From Bugula neritina (Eukaryota; Bryozoa; Gymnolaemata; Cheilostomatida; Bugulidae): a DNA stretch of 64,000 nt. Where the stretch lies: contig OZ037770.1 of NCBI GenBank assembly GCA_964035545.1, positions 4,879,662 through 4,943,661 on the forward strand, in the 5' to 3' direction. Both the position numbers and the translations under genes were made by a program. Under the pieces are notes generated by a model. It saw nothing but the letters and a program-made list of their open reading frames with translations. It was not told the origin of the DNA and searched no databases. Positions 52,131-60,975 of the stretch are shown here, piece after piece. The first letter of the stretch is position 1; every line of letters begins with the position of its first letter.

Positions 52131-53084
52131 TCGTCTATGGCCTCCATTACCATTAGAACAAATGTGCCACAGTTGGCTTTAGCCAGTTTATCAATATTAT
52201 ACCTAACATCGGCTATAGTCACACCCCCAACAAACTGGTCATAGAACAAAGGTTTTACAACGGCATAAGACAGTCTTTTACCCAGAATTCTCTGTGTCCT
52301 TTCAAATATCTGTAACAAAATAATTGCTGCTCAAGACTCTACAATTTTTTTCCAACTGAGACATAATATATGTACAGAACTAACAATATTCTATAACATT
52401 GTTCTACCTTCGTATTATGCCTGTTTAAATTACTGAGTGAAGCACATCACCAATTGATGTGATGGTAAAGGTAACTGATATTATTGACTTCCATAATATT
52501 GCTAAAGAATATTTTATTCACTTTTTTGTTTACTTTGTTTTCTATAAAATTGCATAATAATTGGCGAATTTCCAAGTCTTACTGGTTAAGAGTTGTATGC
52601 TCCTGCCACTTATCACAATATTATATTGAGTTATGAGAAGCACACTGAGACGTAAGTTATAATAAACTGTCATATCACATTGTGCATGAATTTTACAACT
52701 TCACTATAATAAGATAATGATGTGCAATATTATACAAAGTTGTGGTGTTTTGTAATACAATACCCTATATAGTTTACATAATAAGTTTCAAAAGTAACAT
52801 AAAGCGAGACTTAGTATGTAACACATAACCTCTGCTGATCTGCTCACAAACGTCCTGTTGGAACAGACTCTGAAGACTGTGAGAGCTCTCACAATCTCCC
52901 ACAATGACTTCTCTTTGAAAGCTTGCTTGTGATCAGTGAAATCCAAATCTACAACTGGAGATGTCACTGTATCTTCTGCAACTGTTTCTTGGTTGATTAA
53001 AACTGCCTTTTGCTGACGGGGCAAGACAGTTGATAGATATTTCTGCTGCCGCAAAGGTCGGGCAGAGAGCTTGAGAAAAGACAT
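52131..53084 (-). CDS. PRODH/PRODH2-like: Proline/hydroxyproline dehydrogenase, N-terminal exons 1-2
   Basis: Exon 1 (53084-52830, 85 codons) starts at an ATG with an arginine- and serine-rich leader (SFLKLSARPLRQQKYLST) typical of mitochondrial import. It then reads LDFTDHKQAFKEKSLWEIVR and ALTVFRVC, the family's first conserved helix, and ends at GAG|GTTATG in phase 0. Exon 2 (52309-52131) follows TTGTTACAG with IFERTQRILGKRLSY and LFYDQFVGG, the family's R.LLG.RL and Y.QFV.G motifs, and ends at GA|GTAAGT in phase 2. The frame upstream of this ATG is open to about 53135 without another ATG. An LTR retrotransposon on the same strand begins about 0.85 kb upstream. At least one exon between here and 23863 is unaccounted for. 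Confidence 0.85.
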
Positions 53085-53936
53085 TACTGGACAAGTCAAA
53101 GTCTGAGTGCAAATTAAACTTGTTTTACAAAACAATGTTGTGGGAGAATCTAATGTCAGCTGTCAAGTGTGGTTACTGCAGAGTGTGTTGTACTGTGGAC
53201 AGTAAACTTCTAACACTCAGTTTGATTGGCCTAACAGGAATATCTGGTCAGTTACTTGCAACAAACCGGACACTGTGTAACATATTAATATAACACTGAA
53301 GTAAAGATTTACACAATAATCTAATTGTAATATTATTTGCCTACATCAGTCTTGGTATATTTAGCTCCCTTCCAAGGACTGCATTGTGCAAACGATTTTC
53401 TCATTGGTGCATGGGGACTGTGTCTTTAAGGACACAAATCCATTCAAACGGTTCTATCAAATGAAAATGATGCGAAGCTGATTTATGTATCGATGCCCTT
53501 TAACCTTTTGGTGCGAAGCCCTTCAATCAAGTCGGATAAACTCTTTTGTCGCAGAGGCAGAGATCGGTAATCGTACTGGCTCTAGTTACATAGTTACAGG
53601 ATGTAAGCAATAAAATTCTCCAACTACGACTAAAAACTAAAATGTTATTTCACAACCAATTTGAACAAACTATTTCGTGTATTTTAGCTGCCATTATTTT
53701 GAATAATTATTTGTCACTGTGAATCTTCGTAATTTTTCTGTGATTGTAAAGAATTAAACTTCCAATGGCTAAAACAAGCCAACGGCTAGTTTGAAAGTAG
53801 GTTTCATTCTGAAAACTGTTAGTAAGCCTTTATTTTGCACCATGAAAAGTAAGGCATTCATCTGGTAAAACCTCTATAATTTGAAAAAAAAAGTTTAAGG
53901 AAATGAATTTATTTTAGTAAAACCAAGATAGAGTGA
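53085..53936. other. Region upstream of PRODH
   Basis: Between the PRODH start codon and the retrotransposon LTR. Presumably 5' leader and promoter, but I see no defined promoter element. Confidence 0.4.
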
Positions 53937-54146
53937 TGTAATAGTATTATACTTAAAGTTCACTGAAATATCTTTATTTTGAAAGCACAACTAATCACTA
54001 CGAACACATTTCTAAGACAGACAACATATATTATATAAACCACAAAGATGAAGGAATTTAGGACATAAAGGAAAACCACACAACAGCTATAATAATATTT
54101 ACAAAACGGTTACACAACTGCATGATGCAATGTCATGCACATTACA
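53937..54146 (-). repeat. 3' LTR
   Basis: Begins and ends TGTAAT...ATTACA. Contains ATTATATAAACC, a TATA-like word on the plus strand, and CTTTATTTT, which gives AATAAAG on the coding strand. Identical to the other LTR except one C/T position near 54009. Confidence 0.97.
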
Positions 54147-54156
54147 TTTCCCCCTG
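54147..54156 (-). promoter_or_regulatory. Polypurine tract
   Basis: The coding strand reads CAGGGGGAAA directly before the 3' LTR, the expected primer site for plus-strand DNA synthesis. Confidence 0.85.
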
Positions 54157-54205
54157 ATCTTATCAGATCAAACAGATATATAATAAAACAAAAAGAAAAA
54201 AACGT

Positions 54206-57200
54206 TTAGTCATCTACATAAAAGTCTGCTAACCACCTAGGTGGCCGTCTATCTCTTACTGGTCGATCAATCACTTCGTCTACACTTTCACCTTCCTCAA
54301 CATTTTCACCATCCACAACTCTATTTGCATCTGCATCCTCATCAGCATTATCTGACCTCAGGTTAATTTCAATGTCTCCATGTACCTGAGATTGTTGTTT
54401 TGTACTGGATGAAACGTCACCACTTTCCCTGTTCCCTGCATTAGCCAGTCGGACATCACTTATATGTCGTGTCATACCATCTACCATCACCGCAGTGTTT
54501 GACACAACCCTGGTAATCATGCCCTGTGGCCATGCAGTTGTGCATTTAGAATTCACAGGTTTTACATAAACTTTGTCTCCTACATTGTAGGGGTTTTTTG
54601 TAATGTCTGTGGGCTTGCCTATTGTTGATGGTGATACTTTAGGCAGCTTTACATCATAACTGTATAAACTTTGTGAGGGTACTACATTGTTACTATTTGG
54701 GGTGTTGTTGTACCAAAATACCATATTTTCTATTGAAGATCTAGTTCGAGCTGCCATTCTTTTTATAGTCCTGTGATTGCGCTCTATGACACCATTCCCA
54801 GATGCTCTATAAGCACAGCTAAATATGTGCTGTACATCCCATTGCCTAAGTAGCTGTTCCAATCTGTCACTTCTGAAACATGGTCCGTTGTCTGACAGTA
54901 ACTCTGTTGGTGGACCACGTTGCTGAAACACCTTTAGTAGCTGATTTACCACAGAGTCAGCAGTCTCATTCTGCAACTTTATCCACACAGCGAATCTACT
55001 TGGGCCACAGTCGATAATAGTCAAGTATGGTACACGATTATAATGACTCACATCCATTGCCAGCCTATACCAATTCTTATTGACCTCCAGAACTCCTCTT
55101 TCCCACTGCACTGGAGAAGGATCAATACTCCTACACACAGCACATTCCTTGACTACTCTTTCAACTAACTCCTTGTCTATGCCTTCTCCGAATTTACATT
55201 TAGCTAAATAAAATGTTCTTTCAATGCCCAAATGATGCATTCCATGCAGCTTGGCTATTTCATCCTTCAGGTCAGCTACATCAGGAGTTGTCACACCTGC
55301 ACTTGCACAGGTTATTCGCTTACTAAGCCATGCTGAACTCACCCGTGTCAGAGCATCCGCCCAATTCTCAGCTGATTTCACTAAATGTATTTTTAATGAC
55401 AGCTTGTACTCTTCTATCAGTTCTGCTATAACACCTAACCTACGTTTCACAATCATCTCATTCATGCCATTAACTTTTGGTCTGACACTATCATTGATTA
55501 CAGATGTGACCCACCTGAATACTGACATTGAATCGGTTTTCACTACAATGTTGCATAGATTCCATTTTAAAGCCAGATTTAGGCCTTTTACCACAGCTTC
55601 TAACTCTGCTACATTAATGTGGGTGCAATCATCGGGTTTTCTCATCCACGAAGCATCCTCCACTATCTGGCCATCTATTTGCACAGACACCCCTATTGCC
55701 AAACTGCTTGCATCACACCATACAGTGCCTGTATCAGTATTAGCCACATGCCACTTTCCTTTCACAGGATCAGATTTTGCAACTCTATCTAATGTCTCTA
55801 ACAACATTTTTTGGACGTGGTCAGACACAGCACTATCCCACATATCTGATTGCGTTAACCTTTTCATAAAACTGCATGCTACCCTAAGCCACCCTGCTAC
55901 AGGAAAATGTCCAGTCAGTTTACCACACACCGAAAACAGCCCTCGCTTGCTTATGTTGCTATTTGACTCAAGAGATGGGAGCTCACCATCACGCTGCCAG
56001 CTATAACATGACATGCCACCTCTCCACCCCTCTCTAACCCTTAGCCCTAAAACTCTAGCATTACTCAGTTTCTCTGGTTCTTTAGTTACCAAACCAAACT
56101 TCAACAAATGATTTCGAACTACTTCTACCGAAACAACAGTCTCATCAACTATAATGTCATCTATATAACTATCAGTACCTTTGCGTATAGTGTCATCTTG
56201 AGCCAGGACTGTAGATAAAACTTTTGACATGATTTTAGGCGCCACATTTAAACCAAAACCTAACCTAGTCATTACATAGATCTTACCCTCATACCGTACA
56301 GCTTGGAACTTTTGCAAATCACTATCCACATGAAGTTGTAAGTAAGCTTTTCTTAGATCTAGCAAACTGGCATTGTCATCAAGTAACCTCCATTTCCTCA
56401 ATTTATCCTGACAAATGGCAGTGTCACCACTGGGCTTACTGTAGATGTATTTGTTGAGTTCTCTACTATAATCCATAACAGGTCGGACCTGGGTTGGTTT
56501 ATTTGGCTGGGCAGCAGCCATCAATGGTACAATTCCAGTGACTGTACCATGCAATTTATTGTCATACAATTGTAGCCATCCATCATTAATCCATTGCTGA
56601 ATCTGCTCATGGTAACTCTGTTTGAATTTGTCTTTTACAGCATACTGACCACATTGATTCTGTAATATTGGCTCACCATTTTCCCATTTCCACCTCACTG
56701 TCCATTTTTTACCATCAAATTTAGCATTAAAGTCAATGTCACTAACAAAAAGTTCACCTTTACTATCACTAGTTAATGTCTTATCAAATCTATCTACTCC
56801 TACACCTACACTAACAGCACTAACTTTACCTACTTCTGTTGTTGGTTCAACTGCAGGAAACATCACTTGCTTATTCCTAGTAATTGTCACACCACCTAAT
56901 TTGCTAATAGCATCCATTCCCAAAATTAAAGAGCAACCACCTACTAACATTGGAGCTATTAAACATTTTACAGAGAGACGACGATTTCTAACCTGCACTG
57001 CTAATTGAGCTTCACCCCTACATTTAGTTATTTGTCCATTTAGCATTAAAATCCTCCGTTCAGGACCACATGGTGCAACACCTATTTGATTACAAAATCT
57101 TTCTAACACTACTGATTGTTCACAACCACTATCTACTAGTGCTTTTATGCTCACACTGTTTACATTTAAAGTTATTAGTGGTAGCACCGAATCGTAATTT

Positions 57201-57262
57201 AGTTGTTGGGGTGAGCATCCGGTGCTGACACTGCCCCAGCGCCGTTTCCCTGTGGGCAATTC
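54206..57262 (-). CDS. pol: Pol polyprotein (PR-RT-RNase H-IN)
   Basis: The frame opens after a stop just upstream and has no ATG, only a TTG at 57259, so it is probably made by -1 frameshifting from gag. About 1017 codons. Aspartic protease: LVDSG at residues 42-45. Reverse transcriptase: about 190-420, with RLGFGLNVAP and the catalytic SYIDDI at 364-369. RNase H: about 510-640, with CDAS (D516), AELEA (E554), KTDS (D576) and WADAL (D635). Integrase zinc finger: HGMHHLG...CAVC at 672-709. Integrase core: D736, D790 and E826, exactly 35 residues between the last two. A short acidic tail follows. No inactivating change is visible. Confidence 0.95.
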   Translation of the reverse strand, partial: ELPTGKRRWGSVSTGCSPQQLNYDSVLPLITLNVNSVSIKALVDSGCEQSVVLERFCNQIGVAPCGPERRILMLNGQITKCRGEAQLAVQVRNRRLSVKCLIAPMLVGGCSLILGMDAISKLGGVTITRNKQVMFPAVEPTTEVGKVSAVSVGVGVDRFDKTLTSDSKGELFVSDIDFNAKFDGKKWTVRWKWENGEPILQNQCGQYAVKDKFKQSYHEQIQQWINDGWLQLYDNKLHGTVTGIVPLMAAAQPNKPTQVRPVMDYSRELNKYIYSKPSGDTAICQDKLRKWRLLDDNASLLDLRKAYLQLHVDSDLQKFQAVRYEGKIYVMTRLGFGLNVAPKIMSKVLSTVLAQDDTIRKGTDSYIDDIIVDETVVSVEVVRNHLLKFGLVTKEPEKLSNARVLGLRVREGWRGGMSCYSWQRDGELPSLESNSNISKRGLFSVCGKLTGHFPVAGWLRVACSFMKRLTQSDMWDSAVSDHVQKMLLETLDRVAKSDPVKGKWHVANTDTGTVWCDASSLAIGVSVQIDGQIVEDASWMRKPDDCTHINVAELEAVVKGLNLALKWNLCNIVVKTDSMSVFRWVTSVINDSVRPKVNGMNEMIVKRRLGVIAELIEEYKLSLKIHLVKSAENWADALTRVSSAWLSKRITCASAGVTTPDVADLKDEIAKLHGMHHLGIERTFYLAKCKFGEGIDKELVERVVKECAVCRSIDPSPVQWERGVLEVNKNWYRLAMDVSHYNRVPYLTIIDCGPSRFAVWIKLQNETADSVVNQLLKVFQQRGPPTELLSDNGPCFRSDRLEQLLRQWDVQHIFSCAYRASGNGVIERNHRTIKRMAARTRSSIENMVFWYNNTPNSNNVVPSQSLYSYDVKLPKVSPSTIGKPTDITKNPYNVGDKVYVKPVNSKCTTAWPQGMITRVVSNTAVMVDGMTRHISDVRLANAGNRESGDVSSSTKQQSQVHGDIEINLRSDNADEDADANRVVDGENVEEGESVDEVIDRPVRDRRPPRWLADFYVDD

Positions 57263-57966
57263 CTACTAATATGCCCCCAAGCCTGACAATTATAGCACTG
57301 AATGCTCCATCTTCTGTATTGTTGATGATTATTGGCATTCCGATTAGCATTCATGTTCCCATTTTGACTTTTTCCAGTGTTACAGCTCCAAGCTGAATGG
57401 TGTGGTGAAAAACATTTAAAACACTTTCTAGTAACATTCCTACCAGCAGCACAGGGTGTCAAAGTGTCTACAGTTGCTGTTGATAACATTATCCTAGCTC
57501 TACCAACTAACTCTTCTAAGCTCAACTTTTCAACAGCAGCGACAGATTTTATTTGTGTAGCAACATCCACTGGCAAACCAGCAATAAATGCACATTTCAG
57601 TAAAGGCTCAGGAGTTTTCTGACCTATCAGTGTTACTAGCCTTCTCAAGTCAGCTACATAGACATCTACAGCCTCACCTTCTTTTAGACTTCTTGATCTA
57701 AGTTGATCGTAAGCACTGTAACTGCTCTCACAGAATGACGTCATCAGTTCAGCCTTTAACTTCGGAAAGTCTGATTTAACATCCTCTGAAAACTGTTTAT
57801 ACACAGCAAACGCTGGACCTGCCAAGAATAATGGCAGAAACGATGCAAGATCTTCTACTTTCTGTAACTTTGCTACTAGCTCCAGCTTCTCACACCACTC
57901 AGTAAAGTCTCCACTAACCGAACTGTCCTCATAATTTTTCACTAGATCTGACACCCTGACTGCCAT
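57199..57966 (-). CDS. gag: Gag protein with zinc knuckles
   Basis: 255 residues, structural capsid protein. It starts at an ATG only 31 bases after the 5' LTR. The central part (about 60-160) reads as a retrotransposon gag capsid (EAVDVYVADLRRLVTLIG and LLKCAFIAGLP). Near the C-terminus are an atypical knuckle CFKCFSPHHSAWSC and a canonical CCHC knuckle CYNCQAWGHISRNC. It overlaps pol by about 60 bases. Confidence 0.93.
   Translation of the reverse strand: MAVRVSDLVKNYEDSSVSGDFTEWCEKLELVAKLQKVEDLASFLPLFLAGPAFAVYKQFSEDVKSDFPKLKAELMTSFCESSYSAYDQLRSRSLKEGEAVDVYVADLRRLVTLIGQKTPEPLLKCAFIAGLPVDVATQIKSVAAVEKLSLEELVGRARIMLSTATVDTLTPCAAGRNVTRKCFKCFSPHHSAWSCNTGKSQNGNMNANRNANNHQQYRRWSIQCYNCQAWGHISRNCPQGNGAGAVSAPDAHPNN
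57244..57250 (-). promoter_or_regulatory. -1 ribosomal frameshift heptamer G GGA AAC
   Basis: On the coding strand GGGAAAC sits in the gag frame exactly as X XXY YYZ, inside the gag/pol overlap, and pol lies in the -1 frame. Downstream, about five bases after the heptamer, TGGGG can pair with CCCCA about 25 bases later, enclosing an AGCA/TGCT hairpin. Alternatively GCTG/CAGC with GGGG/CCCC would give a pseudoknot. Heptamer of the classical retroviral type. Confidence 0.88.
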
Positions 57967-57997
57967 ATTTCTACCACTGATAAATGCCGAAATAGCT

Positions 57998-58207
57998 TGT
58001 AATAGTATTATACTTAAAGTTCACTGAAATATCTTTATTTTGAAAGCACAACTAATCACTACGAACACACTTCTAAGACAGACAACATATATTATATAAA
58101 CCACAAAGATGAAGGAATTTAGGACATAAAGGAAAACCACACAACAGCTATAATAATATTTACAAAACGGTTACACAACTGCATGATGCAATGTCATGCA
58201 CATTACA
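57998..58207 (-). repeat. 5' LTR
   Basis: 210 bp, one mismatch to the 3' LTR. Only 31 bases separate it from the gag ATG, and no canonical primer-binding site abuts it; a TGGTAG about 20 bases in is the only TGG-type start. Confidence 0.97.
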
Positions 58208-58839
58208 AGTGAGTGGCGTAAAGTACCATGAAGTAGTAGCACTAACTCGATATTAGCCATATCTGTCGGCAATATGCCGCTGCAGGAGTGCGTGTTTTGC
58301 TAGCTGAATGGTCTCAGAGACAACTTTGCACGAATTGCCTGTAGCACTGTGTTCCTTTTATTCTGTTTAACCTGGGCAGGAATATTTGTGAAAAGGTAGT
58401 TAGTGTGCTGTAAAAGCTTAATATAAATTAACGATAAAATTTTAATGCAGCAACTTGGATATATGACTATGAAGTTCTATTATACACCTAAATATTGACT
58501 GAAGAAATTATTGGCTATAATGAAATTTTTGTGTTTAGTGCTTTTATTAAATATCCAGGTTCAAAATAACCACCTTTGTAATTCATGCTGTTTTTAAAAT
58601 AATTACAACAACATAGCTTTTTTGCATCAGTTTTGGGTTGCTTGTTCTTTATCCTAAATGTTAACTATAATCTATAAAAATCAGTGTCAGCAAAATATGG
58701 TGGTATCATCACTGCGGGCAAGAAGTGCTGCTTCATCAATTTCTGTTTAACTTTGATACTGTATGCTATTATGTGATAAAGTCTCAGAGTTTGACTGTTA
58801 GTGCTGGGTATTACTATCTACTGCCACAACCACTGTTAC
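58208..58839. other. No gene recognised
   Basis: AT-rich spacer between the LTR element and a microsatellite. Confidence 0.5.
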
Positions 58840-59150
58840 AGAACTACTACCACTGCTACTACCAATGCTACTACTACTACCATTGCTACTACGACTGCTA
58901 CTACGACTGCTACTACCACTGCTACTACCACTGCTACTACTACTACCATTGCTACTACTACTACCATTGCTACTACGACTGCTACTACCACTGCTACTAC
59001 CACTGCTACTACTACTACTGCTGCTACTATTACCACTGCTACTACTACTGCTACTACTACTACTACTAATAGTACTAGTACTACTGCTGCTGCTTCTACG
59101 ATTACTTTGATTACTGCCACTATGACTACTGCTGCTGCTACTACCACCAG
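58840..59150. repeat. Trinucleotide (CTA/CTG/CCA) mosaic microsatellite
   Basis: About 300 bases of CTACTACCACTGCTACTACG-type triplets. Open frames on both strands (poly-Thr/Ala, poly-Leu, poly-Val) are repeat artefacts. Confidence 0.93.
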
Positions 59151-59242
59151 ATCAAAATTGTTATTGACACATTGTTCAATACAGGACTACAAAGTGAACT
59201 ACACAAATTTATGAAATAATGTTATAGTTTTCAGATTTAGGG

Positions 59243-59598
59243 TTGATGTGCCACCAAGAGAGTCTATTTATCACTAGAGAAACTTCACCAGTTATTTCGT
59301 GTAGATATCGTTATATTTAATACAAGAATACATAATAAAAGTCCCATGTACAACAGTAATGATACGCACGTCTATTTAGTTTACAGCACTATCCTCAACT
59401 ATACATTATAAAAAACACGATACATTATTTCAAACCAGTTACACATCTAATCTATTTCACACTCTAGCTTCGACTGAGTTAGCAGCGGGAAACTACAATT
59501 GCTGCTAACTATCAACTACGCTAATTGGCTATCCATTGTTCCGGGTCAATTACGCGACCCTACATGTTGTGCTGCTGGTAGTTCCACGAACCACCACA
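59243..59598 (-). repeat. Possible 3' LTR of the second Gypsy element
   Basis: A TG...CA segment downstream of the last ORF. Its inner end (TGTGGTGGTTC on the coding strand) follows a G-rich tract, GGTGGGGGCGG, that could be a polypurine tract. The partner LTR is outside the window, so neither edge can be verified. Confidence 0.25.
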
Positions 59599-59874
59599 CC
59601 GCCCCCACCAGCAGAAAGCCATCTTTCTGATATATATATAAAAAACATTCAATAGTAATTGCATACATCAGTGGACAAAAATAATACATAATATACAGGA
59701 AGACACAATAATAGACAGAGTCACGGTAACGATCCGTTGCATACAATTGGCCAGCTATAGATAGACGAGGAATACTAGCTAGCTGTGGTAGTAGACAAGG
59801 ATTAACCTGTCTAGCAGTTAAGCATTTACACGAGTTTGGTTCCTCACCAAATGTGGAGTATTCTGGGTAGCATA

Positions 59875-60696
59875 CTAGAGTCCTTGTTGGGCACGCCGGT
59901 GCTTGGCTTGGCATGTACGCAGTTTCCGTTTCATACGGCATACGGATCCCTTGAGCTGGAAGAGTCCTGTTGTAGTGTTAAGTAGGTCTGGTGCCAGCTG
60001 GGTGAACTCTTCTTGTAATCGTAGGAGGCGTTCTTCTACTGTGGCTAGTCGTACCGGGTCGGGGGACGGTGTCCGTCTGCGGCGTAAGGGTGGACTGGGG
60101 GACCTGGTCCGTCTCTTCGCCGGGGTAGGGGAGATCTCTCCTTCTTCTGGATATGTAGTTTCCTCGGGGGTGTATGTAATTTGAGGGCGGTCAGACACCA
60201 ACGGGGATTGTTGGCGGGCGTTGTCTAACACACGTTGGAACCCCGAGGATAGAACGGCTAATAGCATGGCCTTCTTTACCAGAGGTCGTATATATGTGAG
60301 GAACTCCGGGTACAGCTTAGCGTCGACCACATAGTTTTCTCCAGGGAAACAGCCCGCTGCTCTGTGTTTGGTGACGGGGTAGGGATATACATCATTGTAC
60401 CCGCAGGGGCAGAAGGTCAGTAGGAGGTGAGCATTGACGTGTAGTTTAAGGGAGCGGTGAGAGGCGCAATCTTCACCACAGATCTGGCATCTCGTCCGTC
60501 CTCTGGACCCCCAGGCTGTTTCTATTTCTTCTTCGGTTTGTGGAGACACCCACCGCCAACGGCGGCGTAGTGGTTCAGGCCAGTCACCACTAGCCTGGTC
60601 CTCCGGATACGGAGCGGGAAGTGTTCTATCCCGTACCCTGGTTGTAGTGGGTCGAGTGTAATCTGAAAAAGTTTCAGCAGTGTTAGTACAGTACAC
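59875..60696 (-). CDS. Third ORF of the second Gypsy element: C2H2 finger and coiled coil
   Basis: About 273 codons downstream of pol on the same strand. There is no ATG near the start: the frame opens with a GTG, and a good splice acceptor (AACTTTTTCAG) lies at 60663, suggesting expression from a spliced subgenomic RNA. It contains one classical finger, C-X2-C-X12-H-X3-H (CQICGEDCASHRSLKLHVNAH core, residues 70-90), followed by a cysteine pair (CPC), a Pro/Arg/Ser-rich linker (SPTPAKRRTRSPSPPLRRRR) and a C-terminal helix with heptad leucines and a basic end. Position is that of env-like genes, but there is no signal peptide or membrane segment. Function unknown. Confidence 0.6.
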   Translation of the reverse strand: MYCTNTAETFSDYTRPTTTRVRDRTLPAPYPEDQASGDWPEPLRRRWRWVSPQTEEEIETAWGSRGRTRCQICGEDCASHRSLKLHVNAHLLLTFCPCGYNDVYPYPVTKHRAAGCFPGENYVVDAKLYPEFLTYIRPLVKKAMLLAVLSSGFQRVLDNARQQSPLVSDRPQITYTPEETTYPEEGEISPTPAKRRTRSPSPPLRRRRTPSPDPVRLATVEERLLRLQEEFTQLAPDLLNTTTGLFQLKGSVCRMKRKLRTCQAKHRRAQQGL

Positions 60697-60975
60697 TGCC
60701 GTGTTGTCAGCTTGAACAGCTTGGCAACTCCTAATTCAGTTACCTCGTAGAGATTAATGATAGTGAATAGTCAGATAGAACCGTATTGCAATGAGATTAT
60801 AAAAATCTCTAAGTCAAACTGAGTTCTTACTACGGTATTCCACTAACCTATCTCCAGCTCGATTGACTCAGTGAGTCAGAGCTGAGCGATGCAATCTAGT
60901 TTCGTATTACGATATAGTTAACTCACCCCACGATCTGTTGTCGTAAGACATACTGAATATGTGAAATGGTTTGAA

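Larger units (their letters stand above)
53937..58207 (-). mobile_element. Complete LTR retrotransposon (Ty3/Gypsy-like), 4.27 kb
   Basis: Flanked by a perfect 5-bp target duplication AGTGA (53932-53936 and 58208-58212). The two 210-bp LTRs differ at one position. On the minus strand the order is LTR, gag, pol (protease, RT, RNase H, integrase), polypurine tract, LTR. Both ORFs are intact. The domain order and D-35-E integrase fit Metaviridae; the RT signature (LGFGLNVAP, SYIDDIIV) is unusual for Gypsy, so the lineage is open. Near-identical LTRs mean a recent insertion, and it may still be active. Confidence 0.95.

Noticed and set aside
54206-57259. Plus-strand open frames of 90-251 codons across the retrotransposon (for example 55251-56006)
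   Set aside because: They are shadows of pol; the minus-strand frame carries all catalytic motifs.
58725-59214. Poly-Thr, poly-Leu and poly-Val open frames
   Set aside because: Trinucleotide repeat read in three frames.
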